64,000 nt of DNA from JANPCX01 sp031431125 (lineage in GTDB: Bacteria > Pseudomonadota > Gammaproteobacteria > Burkholderiales > Burkholderiaceae_C): positions 44,727 to 108,726 of the forward strand of contig JANPCX010000002.1 in the NCBI GenBank assembly GCA_031431125.1. Direction: 5' to 3'. Made by a program: the position numbers and the translations under genes. The notes beneath the pieces are model-generated. The model saw nothing but the letters and a program-made list of their open reading frames with translations. It ran no database searches and was not told the DNA's origin. Positions 51,590-60,371 of this stretch are shown one piece after another. Every line of letters begins with the position of its first letter. Within the stretch, counting starts at the first letter, position 1.

Positions 51590-51750
51590 GGCAACGCTGA
51601 ATAAGTCCCCGCGAGGGCGCAAGGCCTTGATTGGGGATCGGATGCAAGGCGCAAACCACAGCCATAGCCTAGCTATGGCGAGGATTTGCAACGCCGCAGA
51701 CGACCCCAAGCGAGGTCTTGCGATCCGCGAGGGACTTGTTCAGCGTTGCC
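51590..51750. repeat. Palindromic element 3 (161 bp) between hutF and the M48 gene
   Basis: The ends are inverted repeats beginning GGCAACGCTGAA (51590) and complementary TTCAGCGTTGCC (to 51750), about 24 bp with two differences. The inner part, read on the minus strand, has the same core as elements 1 and 2: GTTGCAAATCCTCGC, then GGTTTGCGCC. The central hairpin here is GCCATAGC-TAG-GCTATGGC, different in sequence but equally paired. It is 37 bases beyond the hutF stop. Confidence 0.85.
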
Positions 51751-51787
51751 CCAAGGCAACAGGTCGTCAACCGCGCCGCTTGCGGGT

Positions 51788-53185
51788 TCAGGCGCCCCAA
51801 ACTTCAACCATGGCCTGCACGAACGCCTCTGCCATTCGTCCTTGATGTGCGTGCCGATGCCCGCGTATCACCCATCGGCCTGCCACCATGACATCTTGGC
51901 AAGGGGCGGTGGGGCTGGAGAAGACCCAGGCATCGAGGATGCGCTCAAGGGGAATGCCGAGCAAGGCAGGGGCGGTGGTGTCGAGAACCAGGGCGTCTGC
52001 GCGGGCGCCGACACGCAGGCCCCAGCTCGCTAAACCGGCGGCTTGGGCGCCACCTTCAAGGCAGCGTTGCCACAGGCGGTGGGCGGTGGCGGCTTGGCCC
52101 CGGTCCGGGGCGGCGGCGATGTTGCGTTGGTGGTACTGCAGGCGTTGGCCGTAGTCGAGCCAGCGCAGTTCTTCTGCTGCATCGCGGGTGACGTGGCTGT
52201 CCGAGCCCAGACTGAGGGGCAGGTCGGCAGCCAGCCAGCCAGGCAGGTCGCACAGGCCGTCGCCCAGGTTGGCTTCGGTGCTGGGGCAGAGCACCACGCC
52301 CGCGCCGCTGCGGGCCACGGCGTCGATCTCGTCGTGCGTGCTGTGGGTAGCGTGCACCAAGTGCCAGCGTGGGTCGAGCAGGCCTTGGTGCGCCAGCCAT
52401 TGCAACGGACGCTGGCCGGTGGCCCTTAGGCAGTCGTCAACTTCGGCGTGTTGTTCCGCCACATGGATGTGCACCGGACCAGCCATGTGCTGGGCGAGTT
52501 GCTTGAGTGTGTGGATGGATTCAGGCCTGGCTGCACGCAGCGAGTGGATGGCCACGCCGGCATTGACCAAAGGCCGCTCGCTGGCCGCCAGGGCTTGGTG
52601 TGCGGCCCACACTTGCGTGGCGTTCATGGCGAAGCGGCGCTGGTCGTCGCGCAACTCGGGTTGGCCAAAGCCTGCGCGTTCGTACAGCACGGGCAGCAGG
52701 GTCAGGCCGATGCCGACGTCGCCCGCCGCGTCCGCCAGGGCCCAGGCCAGGGTGTGCGGGTCGTCGTAGGGGTGGCCATCGGGTGCGTGCTGCAGGTAGT
52801 GGAACTCGCAGACCTGGGTGTAGCCGCCGCGCAGCAACTCGATGTAGAGCTGCGCCGCCACGGCGCGCAGTTGCGCGGGGGTGATGCGCTGGGCCACGCG
52901 ATACATGCGGTCGCGCCAGGACCAGAAGGTGTCGCTGCTTGAATCACGCCGCTCGGCCAAACCGGCGAATGCCCGCTGGAAGGCATGGCTGTGGGCGTTG
53001 ACCAAACCGGGCAGTACCGGGCCGCGCAAGACGGTGGCGCCGGGGGGCGGTTGGGCCACGCCAGCTTGCACTTCACACCATTGGCCTTGCGTGTTGATGC
53101 GCAGCAGCACCTGGGTTTGCCAATGGCCTTGCACCCAGGCCTGCGGCGCCCAAAGGACGGTTTCGGCGGTTTCGATGGCGCTCAT
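51788..53185 (-). CDS. hutF: Formimidoylglutamate deiminase
   Basis: Converts N-formimidoylglutamate to N-formylglutamate and ammonia, the fourth step of the five-step histidine pathway. 465 residues of the amidohydrolase superfamily. Metal and catalytic positions are visible in NAHSHAFQRAFAG, HIHVAEQHAEVDDC, HLVHATHST and LGSDSHVTRD. The ATG overlaps the hutG stop by four bases. It is the last gene of the hutC-D-I-G-F unit. Confidence 0.95.
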   Translation of the reverse strand: MSAIETAETVLWAPQAWVQGHWQTQVLLRINTQGQWCEVQAGVAQPPPGATVLRGPVLPGLVNAHSHAFQRAFAGLAERRDSSSDTFWSWRDRMYRVAQRITPAQLRAVAAQLYIELLRGGYTQVCEFHYLQHAPDGHPYDDPHTLAWALADAAGDVGIGLTLLPVLYERAGFGQPELRDDQRRFAMNATQVWAAHQALAASERPLVNAGVAIHSLRAARPESIHTLKQLAQHMAGPVHIHVAEQHAEVDDCLRATGQRPLQWLAHQGLLDPRWHLVHATHSTHDEIDAVARSGAGVVLCPSTEANLGDGLCDLPGWLAADLPLSLGSDSHVTRDAAEELRWLDYGQRLQYHQRNIAAAPDRGQAATAHRLWQRCLEGGAQAAGLASWGLRVGARADALVLDTTAPALLGIPLERILDAWVFSSPTAPCQDVMVAGRWVIRGHRHAHQGRMAEAFVQAMVEVWGA

Positions 53186-54000
53186 GGGGGACTCCATTGC
53201 AGCAGGGTCTGCAGCAGCTCGTGCAGCAAGGGGGTGATGTCGGCTTGGCGTTGCGGGTCGATGTGCGGGGGGGGTGCGGTGTCGACATCGTCGTGCACGT
53301 AGCAGCGCCAGGCCATCTCCAGTTGCACGGCGTGAATGCCGCGTTCGGGTTGACCGTGGTGGCGTGTGATGTAGCCGCCTTTGAATCGGCCATCCACCAC
53401 CTGGCTGTAGCCGCGCTGGCGGGCCAGCACCTGGGCCAGTTGTTCGCGCACGCTGGCCGCGCAGCTGGCGCCGTTGACGGTGCCCAGATTCAGGTCGGGC
53501 AGGCTGCCCTCGAACAACCAGGGCAGTTCGCCCTTGATGCTGTGGCCATCGAACAAGATGGCATGGCCATGGTTTTGCTGCAGGCGCTGCAGTTCACCGG
53601 CCAGGGCCTGGTGGTAGGGCTGCCAATGGTGGATGATGCGGCGCTGTACTTCGGCAGCGTCGGGCGCTTGGCCGTCACGGTAAAGTGCCTGGCCGCTGAA
53701 GGCGCGGGTGGGGCACAGCGCGGTGTTGTTCACGCCCGGGTACATCGGCTGGTTTTCCGGCGGGCGGTTCAGGTCGATGAGGTAGCGGCTGTAGCGTGGC
53801 ACCAGCATGCTGGCCCCCAGGGCTTTGGCGAAGGCATAGAGGGTTTCGAGGTGCCAGTCGGTGTCGGGCACCTGCAGCGCCTCGGGCCGCAAGCGGCCTT
53901 GCTGATCAAGCGGAATCTCGGTGCCCACATGGGGCAGGCTGATGAGCAGCGGCTGCCGGCCACGGTGGAGGGTGAAAGAGGGGTCTTGTGATGTGCTCAC
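53182..54000 (-). CDS. hutG: N-formylglutamate deformylase
   Basis: Hydrolyses N-formylglutamate to glutamate and formate, the last step. 272 residues from the GTG at 54000, which has GGAGAA 6 bases before it (a TTG at 54021 is less likely). Typical stretches are LLISLPHVGTEIP, DTDWHLETLYAFAKALGASMLVPRYSRYLIDLNRP, LFDGHSIKGELPWLFEGSLPDLNLGT and FKGGYITRHHGQPERGIHAVQLEM. Its end overlaps hutF. Confidence 0.95.
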   Translation of the reverse strand: MSTSQDPSFTLHRGRQPLLISLPHVGTEIPLDQQGRLRPEALQVPDTDWHLETLYAFAKALGASMLVPRYSRYLIDLNRPPENQPMYPGVNNTALCPTRAFSGQALYRDGQAPDAAEVQRRIIHHWQPYHQALAGELQRLQQNHGHAILFDGHSIKGELPWLFEGSLPDLNLGTVNGASCAASVREQLAQVLARQRGYSQVVDGRFKGGYITRHHGQPERGIHAVQLEMAWRCYVHDDVDTAPPPHIDPQRQADITPLLHELLQTLLQWSPP

Positions 54001-54017
54001 GGGCGGTTCTCCGGGTG

Positions 54018-55244
54018 TCAATTGGCCAGGCGCTCAAGCCCCGCTACCACCACACGCTGGCAGGGATTGCGCCCGAACCAGTAGGCCAGCTCGCGTGGGT
54101 GCTCGGCTTGCCACACCACGAAGTCGGCACGCTGGCCAGCGATGAGCTGGCCGCGGTCATGCAGGCCCAGGGCGCGGGCGGCGTGCTGGGTCACACCGCG
54201 CAGCGCTTCTTCGGGCGTCAGGCGAAAGAGGGTGCAGGCCATGTTCAGCATCAGCAGCAGCGACAGCCCCGGTGAGGTGCCGGGGTTGTGGTCGCTGGCC
54301 AGGGCCATGGGCACCTGGTGCTGCCGCAGCAGGGTGATGGGTGGTGATTGTGTTTCACGCAAAAAGTAATAAGCCCCGGGCAGCAGCACCGCCACGGTGC
54401 CGGCGGCGGCCATGGCGCGCACGCCGGTCTCGCCCAGGTGCTCCAGGTGGTCACAGGACAAAGCTTTGAATTCGGCAGCCAGCGCAGCGCCGCCCTGATC
54501 GCTCAGCTGTTCCGCATGCAGTTTCACCGGCAGGCCGAGTTGAGCCGCGGTTTCGAACACCAGGCGGGTCTGCGCCGGGCTGAAAGCGATGCGTTCGCAA
54601 AACACATCAACCGCGTCGACCAGCCCTTCGGCGTGAAGCGCGGGTAGCCAGCCACAGACGGCCGCCACATAGTCGTCGCTGCGGCCATCGAACTCGGGTG
54701 GCACGGCATGCGCCGCCAGGCAAGTGGTGCGCACCGTCACCGCATGGTCGCGGGCGAGCTGCCGTGCCACGCGCAGGCAACGCGCTTCGTGCTCCAGGCT
54801 CAGGCCGTAGCCAGACTTGATTTCCAGCGTGGTCACGCCCTCGGCCATCAGGCACGACAGACGCGCTTTGGCGCTGGCGAGCAGGGCCTCGTGGCTTGAG
54901 GAACGGGTGGCTGCCACGGTGGAGCGGATGCCGCCACCGGCACGGGCGATGTCCTCGTAACTCGCGCCTTGCAGCCGCATCTCAAACTCGGTGGCGCGGT
55001 CGCCGCCGTAGACGAGGTGGGTGTGGCAGTCGATCAAACCGGGCGTTACCAGGGCGCCTTGCAGGTCGTGTTCTTGTGTGATGTGTGGGTGCAGCTCGGC
55101 CGGCAGGTCGGCCAGCGCGCCGACCCAGCGCAAGTGCGTGCCATCGGTCAGCAAGGCGCCGTCCGGCACCCAGCCCCAGGGCGTGCCAGCTTGCAGGGTG
55201 GCCAACTGGGCGTGGTGCCAAAGGGTCAGGGGGGCAGTGGGCAT
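54018..55244 (-). CDS. hutI: Imidazolonepropionase
   Basis: Opens the ring of 4-imidazolone-5-propionate to give formimidoylglutamate, the third step. 408 residues, family length, from the ATG at 55244 with GGAAG 8 bases before it. Upstream alternatives are ATG 55271 and GTG 55289. Metal-binding HTHLVYGG, the conserved GGGIRSTVAATR, the EIKSGYGL loop and ASDHNPGTSP are present. It follows hutD by 51 bases. Confidence 0.96.
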   Translation of the reverse strand: MPTAPLTLWHHAQLATLQAGTPWGWVPDGALLTDGTHLRWVGALADLPAELHPHITQEHDLQGALVTPGLIDCHTHLVYGGDRATEFEMRLQGASYEDIARAGGGIRSTVAATRSSSHEALLASAKARLSCLMAEGVTTLEIKSGYGLSLEHEARCLRVARQLARDHAVTVRTTCLAAHAVPPEFDGRSDDYVAAVCGWLPALHAEGLVDAVDVFCERIAFSPAQTRLVFETAAQLGLPVKLHAEQLSDQGGAALAAEFKALSCDHLEHLGETGVRAMAAAGTVAVLLPGAYYFLRETQSPPITLLRQHQVPMALASDHNPGTSPGLSLLLMLNMACTLFRLTPEEALRGVTQHAARALGLHDRGQLIAGQRADFVVWQAEHPRELAYWFGRNPCQRVVVAGLERLAN

Positions 55245-55295
55245 GCGGGGGCTTCCGTGAACGTGCTTCATGGCAAGTGCGGGATTCACTAAACG

Positions 55296-55940
55296 TCAAC
55301 CGGGTGCCACACCCAGCCACCAACCGATGGGCTGGTCGGGGGCCGGTGTGCACAGCGGCTCGAAGTGCCATGTTTCAGGGGCAAGGGAACTCAGGTCGTC
55401 ACCTTGCCAGACCAGGGTGTGGGCCGCTACTGTATGTGTGGGCGCATTGCGCTCGTGACCCGGTATGTCACGCCACCAACGCCCCGTCTGGGCCGCGAAG
55501 AAACCGCGCTGGGCACAGGTGAAGGGCATCGCCACATGGGGCTGCATGGCGCTCATCTGGCCCTGCAGGCCTCGGGTCATCAGGTTGAGGTCGGTGCTGT
55601 GGCCCGCGGGGTCACCAGGCGCGCGGCGCAACAAGCGGCAATCGGGGGGCTGCCCACCATCAAATGACAACGGTGAGTGGCCGGGCTGCAGCGCTTGCCA
55701 AGCGCTGTCGCTGGGCCAGCGCAAAGACAGGCCGCAACCAACCACCACCACGAAATGACGCTGCACCCCGGGGAAGGGCGAGAACGGCCCGTCCTGCGCC
55801 ACCTCGGCCAGCGTGATGCGCACTTGCCAGTCGAGTGGGGACGCGTTGGGCGGCCACAGCAGCAACTCGCGGGTCAAGCCACCGCCGTTGTGCCAAGCCT
55901 GGGGCGTGATGTTTGCAGCGGTGATGGACTGCCACGTCAT
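55296..55940 (-). CDS. hutD: HutD family protein
   Basis: 214 residues of the cupin-fold HutD family, found in hut operons and thought to set an upper limit on hut expression. It starts MTWQSITAANITPQAWHNGGGLTREL, has the internal FDGGQPPDCRLLRRAPGD, and ends in GWWLGVAPG. Its ATG overlaps the hutC stop by four bases. Clear enzymatic motifs are not visible. Confidence 0.88.
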   Translation of the reverse strand: MTWQSITAANITPQAWHNGGGLTRELLLWPPNASPLDWQVRITLAEVAQDGPFSPFPGVQRHFVVVVGCGLSLRWPSDSAWQALQPGHSPLSFDGGQPPDCRLLRRAPGDPAGHSTDLNLMTRGLQGQMSAMQPHVAMPFTCAQRGFFAAQTGRWWRDIPGHERNAPTHTVAAHTLVWQGDDLSSLAPETWHFEPLCTPAPDQPIGWWLGVAPG

Positions 55941-56662
55941 GGCGTGAACTGCCCTTCGAGTTGATACCGGGCACCGGGGTGCACCAGCCGGGCCAGCGTG
56001 ATCGGGATGCCGCGGCTGACGGTGCGGCGCACGATGATCAGGCACGGGTCATGCGCCTTGAGGCGCAGCAGCTTGGCCTCCAGTGCCGTCGGCGTGCTGG
56101 CTTCGATCGAATACTGCGCTTGCCACAGTGGCGCCACTTGCAAAAGGTAGTGGGTGGGCGTGGTCTGGGTGAAGTCGACCTGTAGATAGTGGGGTGCGCA
56201 GGCCGGGTTCACATAGCGGTCTTCGCATTGCAGTGGCACACCGTTTTCATGGTGAACGATCAGCGTGTGGAACACCGGCTCACCGGTCATCAGGCCCAAG
56301 CGCTGTGCCAGGCCCTCAGAGGCTGATTCTTGCCGGGCCAGGTGCACCTCGGCGCGGTGCTGGTGGTCACGGGCGGCGATTTCTTCTTGCAGGTCACGGA
56401 TGGTCAAGGTGGACGACACCCGGTGCAGCGGCGCTGCGAAGGTGCCCACGCCCTGCACCCGCTCCACCAGGCCCTCGGCCTGCAGCTCGCGCAGTGCGCG
56501 GTTGACTGTCATGCGGCTGACCTGGAACTTCGCGACCAGCTCAGCCTCCGAGGGCATCAACTCGCCCACCGGCCAGCGGCCCAGGGAGAGTTCGTTTTTC
56601 AAATGCATCTTGACGCGGGCATAGGGGGCCAGCGCGGGGGAACGGCGTGCGGAAGAGGGCAT
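55937..56662 (-). CDS. hutC: Histidine utilisation repressor HutC (GntR family)
   Basis: 241 residues. The N-terminal GntR winged helix (about 12-80) has SEAELVAKFQVSRMTVNRALREL. The effector domain (about 95-235) is of the HutC/UbiC-transcription-regulator fold that senses urocanate. It is the first gene of the minus-strand hut unit. An operator-like palindrome lies 22-37 bases upstream of the ATG, so autorepression is expected. The predicted promoter lies so close to the ATG that the message may be nearly leaderless. Confidence 0.95.
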   Translation of the reverse strand: MPSSARRSPALAPYARVKMHLKNELSLGRWPVGELMPSEAELVAKFQVSRMTVNRALRELQAEGLVERVQGVGTFAAPLHRVSSTLTIRDLQEEIAARDHQHRAEVHLARQESASEGLAQRLGLMTGEPVFHTLIVHHENGVPLQCEDRYVNPACAPHYLQVDFTQTTPTHYLLQVAPLWQAQYSIEASTPTALEAKLLRLKAHDPCLIIVRRTVSRGIPITLARLVHPGARYQLEGQFTP

Positions 56663-56668
56663 GGTCGA

Positions 56669-56704
56669 ATGGTACTTGCATAGACTTGTATAGACAAGTA
56701 CATT
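56669..56704. promoter_or_regulatory. HutC operator with divergent promoters
   Basis: The near-perfect palindrome ACTTGTATAGACAAGT (56684-56699) matches the CTTGTATA-type HutC site. A related half-site, ACTTGCATAG, lies directly before it. The plus strand shows TTGCAT (56676-56681), 17 bases, TACATT (56699-56704). The minus strand shows TTGTCT, 17 bases, TACCAT. The operator therefore sits in the spacers of two overlapping divergent promoters, one for hutU and one for hutC. The remaining bases to the hutU ATG at 56890 (about 185) form a long leader in which no other signal was recognised. Confidence 0.7.
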
Positions 56705-56889
56705 GCATGCTGCATTCTCCGCCCATCAATCAGGCCCAATTCGAGTTCCGCTTTCTGTCTCAACCCCGCCCTCTTCACTTGTGAGGCAGGGGGCTCCTTA
56801 TTCCATGGACCCGAGGGAGAAGGTTGAAGTGGGGGATGGATGAAAACAAGCTGCAACCCAGACACACTTCAACTCCTTGCGAGACCCCC

Positions 56890-58662
56890 ATGGCCACATC
56901 CTCAATCGCCCAACCCCGCACCGTGCGCGCCCCGCGTGGCACCGAACTGAGCTGCCATAACTGGCTGATCGAAGCCGCCTACCGCATGCTGCAAAACAAC
57001 CTCGACCCCGAGGTGGCCGAGAACCCGCAGTCCCTGGTGGTTTATGGGGGCATCGGCAAGGCGGCGCGCAATTGGGACTGTTTTGAAGCCATCCTTGACA
57101 GTCTGCGCAACTTGAAAGAAGACGAAACCCTGCTGGTGCAATCGGGCAAGCCGGTGGGTGTGTTTCGCACCCACACCGACGCACCTCGCGTGCTGATCGC
57201 CAACTCCAACTTGGTGCCCAAATGGGCCACCTGGGAGCACTTCGACGAACTCGACCGCAAGGGTTTGATGATGTACGGCCAGATGACAGCCGGGTCGTGG
57301 ATCTACATTGGCAGCCAGGGCATCGTGCAGGGCACCTATGAGACGTTTGTCGAGGCTGGTCGGCAACACTATGGAGGTGGCGCCGACCCGAGCGCCGGGC
57401 CGTCCCAAGCCGGGTCGCATCCCCTTGGGGGATCGATCGGCGTACCCGCCGATCGAGGGGCTCCATGGACCGGCCGCTGGATTCTCACCGCAGGCCTCGG
57501 CGGTATGGGGGGGGCTCAGCCCTTGGCAGCCAGTTTTGCCGGCGCATCGTCGTTGACCATCGAATGCCAGCAGTCGCGCATCGACTTTCGTCTGAAGACC
57601 CGTTATGTCGATGAACAAGCGCGAGACCTGGACGATGCGCTGGCCCGCATGGCGCGTTACGCCACGGAGAAACGCGCCACCTCGGTGGCCCTGCTGGGCA
57701 ATGCGGCAGAAATCTTGCCTGAGATGCTGCGCCGTGCCCAGGCAGGCGGTATTCGTCCCGACATGGTGACCGACCAAACCTCGGCCCACGACCTGGTGCA
57801 TGGCTACCTGCCGGTGGGTTGGAGCCTGGACCAATGGCTCGCCGCACAGCAAGACCCGTTGCAACATGCCGCCTTGCGCACGGCGGCCGCCCAAGGCTGC
57901 GCTGTCCATGTGCAGGCCATGCTCGGCTTTCAGGCGCTGGGCGTTCCGACGGTGGATTACGGCAACAACATTCGCCAGGTGGCCAAAGACCAAGGCGTGA
58001 CGAATGCCTTTGATTTCCCCGGTTTTGTGCCGGCCTATGTGCGGCCCCTGTTCTGCCGCGGCAAGGGTCCGTTCCGCTGGGTGGCGCTCAGTGGCGACCC
58101 GCAGGACATCCACAAGACCGACGCCAAGATGAAGGAGCTTTTCCCTCAGGATGACCACCTGCACCGCTGGCTCGACATGGCGGGTGAGCGCATCGCTTTC
58201 CAGGGCCTGCCGGCGCGCATCTGCTGGATTGGTTTGGGCGAGCGCCACCGTGCCGGCTTGGCCTTCAACGAGATGGTGCGCAGCGGCGAACTCAAGGCCC
58301 CGATCGTGATCGGCCGCGACCACCTGGATTCGGGCTCGGTCGCCTCGCCCAACCGCGAAACAGAAGCCATGAAAGATGGCTCTGACACCGTCTCCGACTG
58401 GCCCTTGCTCAACGCCTTGCTCAATACCGCCGGCGGCGCCACCTGGGTGTCACTGCACCATGGTGGCGGTGTCGGCATGGGCTACTCGCAGCACTCGGGC
58501 GTGGTCATCGTCTGCGACGGCACCGTGGAAGCCGACCGCCGTATCGAACGCGTGTTGTGGAATGACCCGGGCACCGGGGTGATGCGCCATGCCGACGCCG
58601 GTTACGACGAGGCCGTGGCCTGCGCACGCGAGCAGGGCCTGAAATTACCGATGGTGGGTTGA
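56890..58662 (+). CDS. hutU: Urocanate hydratase with in-frame repeat insertion
   Basis: Hydrates urocanate to imidazolonepropionate with tightly bound NAD+, the second step of histidine breakdown. From the ATG at 56890 the protein has 590 residues; the family norm is near 555-560. The extra length is about 29 residues between HYGG (ending 57378) and GRWILTAGLGGMGGAQ (from 57472), encoded by a palindromic repeat (57394-57463). The rest is typical: APRGTELSCHNWL, NNLDPEVAENP, GQMTAGSWIYIGSQGIVQGTYETF, FPGFVPAYVRPLF, and GSVASPNRETEAM. The frame is intact. An upstream ATG at 56836 exists, but no ribosome-binding site decides between them. Confidence 0.94.
   Translation: MATSSIAQPRTVRAPRGTELSCHNWLIEAAYRMLQNNLDPEVAENPQSLVVYGGIGKAARNWDCFEAILDSLRNLKEDETLLVQSGKPVGVFRTHTDAPRVLIANSNLVPKWATWEHFDELDRKGLMMYGQMTAGSWIYIGSQGIVQGTYETFVEAGRQHYGGGADPSAGPSQAGSHPLGGSIGVPADRGAPWTGRWILTAGLGGMGGAQPLAASFAGASSLTIECQQSRIDFRLKTRYVDEQARDLDDALARMARYATEKRATSVALLGNAAEILPEMLRRAQAGGIRPDMVTDQTSAHDLVHGYLPVGWSLDQWLAAQQDPLQHAALRTAAAQGCAVHVQAMLGFQALGVPTVDYGNNIRQVAKDQGVTNAFDFPGFVPAYVRPLFCRGKGPFRWVALSGDPQDIHKTDAKMKELFPQDDHLHRWLDMAGERIAFQGLPARICWIGLGERHRAGLAFNEMVRSGELKAPIVIGRDHLDSGSVASPNRETEAMKDGSDTVSDWPLLNALLNTAGGATWVSLHHGGGVGMGYSQHSGVVIVCDGTVEADRRIERVLWNDPGTGVMRHADAGYDEAVACAREQGLKLPMVG
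57394..57463. repeat. Palindromic repeat inside hutU
   Basis: A 70-bp unit begins GCCGGGCCG and contains ATCCCC-TTG-GGGGAT and GATCGGCG-TACC-CGCCGATC hairpins. It has the same start and central block as the repeat at 3056-3128, with different arms in the second hairpin. It is translated as part of the extra segment in HutU (residues such as SAGPSQAGSHPLGGS). Confidence 0.75.
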
Positions 58663-58727
58663 TCCGTCGCACCACGCCCATGCCACTGCCTTTGCCCATC
58701 CATCCTCCTATTTCCAAGCGCCACACC

Positions 58728-60293
58728 ATGAAACTCATCCCCGGCCAACTCACCCTCGACAACCTGCAGACCATCCACCGCGATGTCACTGCCTTGCACC
58801 TGGACGACAGCGCCCGCGCCCGCATCGAAGCCAGCGCGACCATCGTGCAAGCCGCAGCCCGAGGCGACGCGCCGGTGTATGGCGTCAACACCGGCTTTGG
58901 CAAGCTGGCCAACCAGCGCATCAGCCAAGCCCAACTCGACACCTTGCAGCTCAACCTGATCCGCTCACACAGTGTCGGCATGGGCGAGCCCTTGCCCGCG
59001 CCCGTGGTGCGCCTGATGCTGGCGCTCAAGGCCGCGAGCTTGGCTCGCGGATACTCGGGCGTGCGGCAGGAGGTTGTCGACACCTTGCTCGCCGTGCACA
59101 ACGCCGGGCTCGTCCCGTGGGTGCCCGCGCAAGGCTCGGTGGGGGCTTCGGGTGACCTGGCGCCGTTGGCCCACATGACCCTGGCCCTGCTGGGCGAAGG
59201 CGACATGAATGTGGACGGCCAAAGGCTGGCCGCCTTACCGTTGCTGCGCGCAGCAGGCATCGAACCATTGAGGCTCGCGGCCAAGGAAGGGCTTGCCCTG
59301 ATCAACGGCACGCAGACATCCGCAGCCCTGGCCCTGCACGCGCTGCTGCGTTTTGAACCCGTTCTGGAAGCGGCCCTCGTTGTGGGTGCGCTGACGGTGG
59401 ATGCGGCACGCGGCAGCGACGGTCCTTTCGACCCGCGCATCCATGCGCTGCGCGGACAGCCCGGCCAGATCGACGTCGCCCAGTACTACCGCGCGTTGCT
59501 GCAAGGCAGCGCCATTCGTGCTTCACATGAAGAATGCGACGACCGCGTGCAAGACCCCTATTGCCTGCGCTGCCAACCGCAGGTGGTGGGCGCTTGCCTG
59601 GACCAGATGCGCCATGCCGCCTTGGTTCTGCTGCGCGAAGCCAATGCGGTCACCGACAACCCACTGGTGTTTGCACCCGAGGCCAACGGCCTCGGATCGG
59701 AACCCTACGGAGCGATGATTTCCGGCGGCAACTTCCACGCCGAGCCGGTGGCCCTGGCCGCCGACGCCATGGCCTGCGCGATCGCCGAAGTGGGTGCCAT
59801 CGCCGAACGCCGCATCGCCATGCTGATCGACAGCGGCGTGTCGCGCCTGCGGCCGTTTTTGACGCCCAATGCCGGCTTGAACAGCGGTTTCATGATCGCG
59901 CACGTGACGGCTGCGTCCCTGGCCAGCGAAAACAAAAGCCTGGCCCACCCGGCCAGCGTGGACAGCCTGCCCACCAGCGCCAACCAGGAAGACCACGTCA
60001 GCATGGCCACCTTTGCCGCGCGGCGCTTGCAGCCCATGATCGCCAACGTGGCGCACATCCTGGGCATCGAACTGCTGGCTTCGGCGCAAGGCATCGACTT
60101 CCTGCGCCCGCTGCAAAGTTCACCCCCACTGGAGCAGGTTCACACGCTGTTGCGGGCACAGTGCCCCACGATGATGCAGGACCGCTACTTGGCGCCCGAC
60201 ATTGAAGCTGCCAGCAGCCTGGTTCGTGGTGGCGAGCTGGCCCGCATCTTGCGCACCTTGCCGGCGTTGCCGGCGCTGTGGATACCGGTCTGA
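58728..60293 (+). CDS. hutH: Histidine ammonia-lyase
   Basis: Deaminates histidine to urocanate, the first step. 521 residues from the ATG at 58728. The MIO cofactor comes from ASG at 140-142 within GSVGASGDLAPLAHM. Other conserved parts are VYGVNTGFGKLA, NPLVFAPE, GGNFHAEPVALAADAM, and TSANQEDHVSMATFAARRL. It follows hutU by 65 bases in the same direction. No strong ribosome-binding site precedes the start. Confidence 0.97.
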   Translation: MKLIPGQLTLDNLQTIHRDVTALHLDDSARARIEASATIVQAAARGDAPVYGVNTGFGKLANQRISQAQLDTLQLNLIRSHSVGMGEPLPAPVVRLMLALKAASLARGYSGVRQEVVDTLLAVHNAGLVPWVPAQGSVGASGDLAPLAHMTLALLGEGDMNVDGQRLAALPLLRAAGIEPLRLAAKEGLALINGTQTSAALALHALLRFEPVLEAALVVGALTVDAARGSDGPFDPRIHALRGQPGQIDVAQYYRALLQGSAIRASHEECDDRVQDPYCLRCQPQVVGACLDQMRHAALVLLREANAVTDNPLVFAPEANGLGSEPYGAMISGGNFHAEPVALAADAMACAIAEVGAIAERRIAMLIDSGVSRLRPFLTPNAGLNSGFMIAHVTAASLASENKSLAHPASVDSLPTSANQEDHVSMATFAARRLQPMIANVAHILGIELLASAQGIDFLRPLQSSPPLEQVHTLLRAQCPTMMQDRYLAPDIEAASSLVRGGELARILRTLPALPALWIPV

Positions 60294-60371
60294 GCGAGGC
60301 CCACTTCAGCAGCTGTACGCTCGCCGCTCCGTTCTTGTACGTCCCCTGATCACATCCCAAGAGGAGATCCC

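Noticed and set aside
51575..51709. N-terminal extension of the M48 protease
   Set aside because: The extra residues are encoded by palindromic element 3; the membrane-segment start at 51574 matches the family.
60294..60330. GCGAG...CTCGC inverted pair after hutH as a terminator
   Set aside because: Only a 5-bp stem with a long loop and no T-run; hutH and the ABC genes are more likely co-transcribed.
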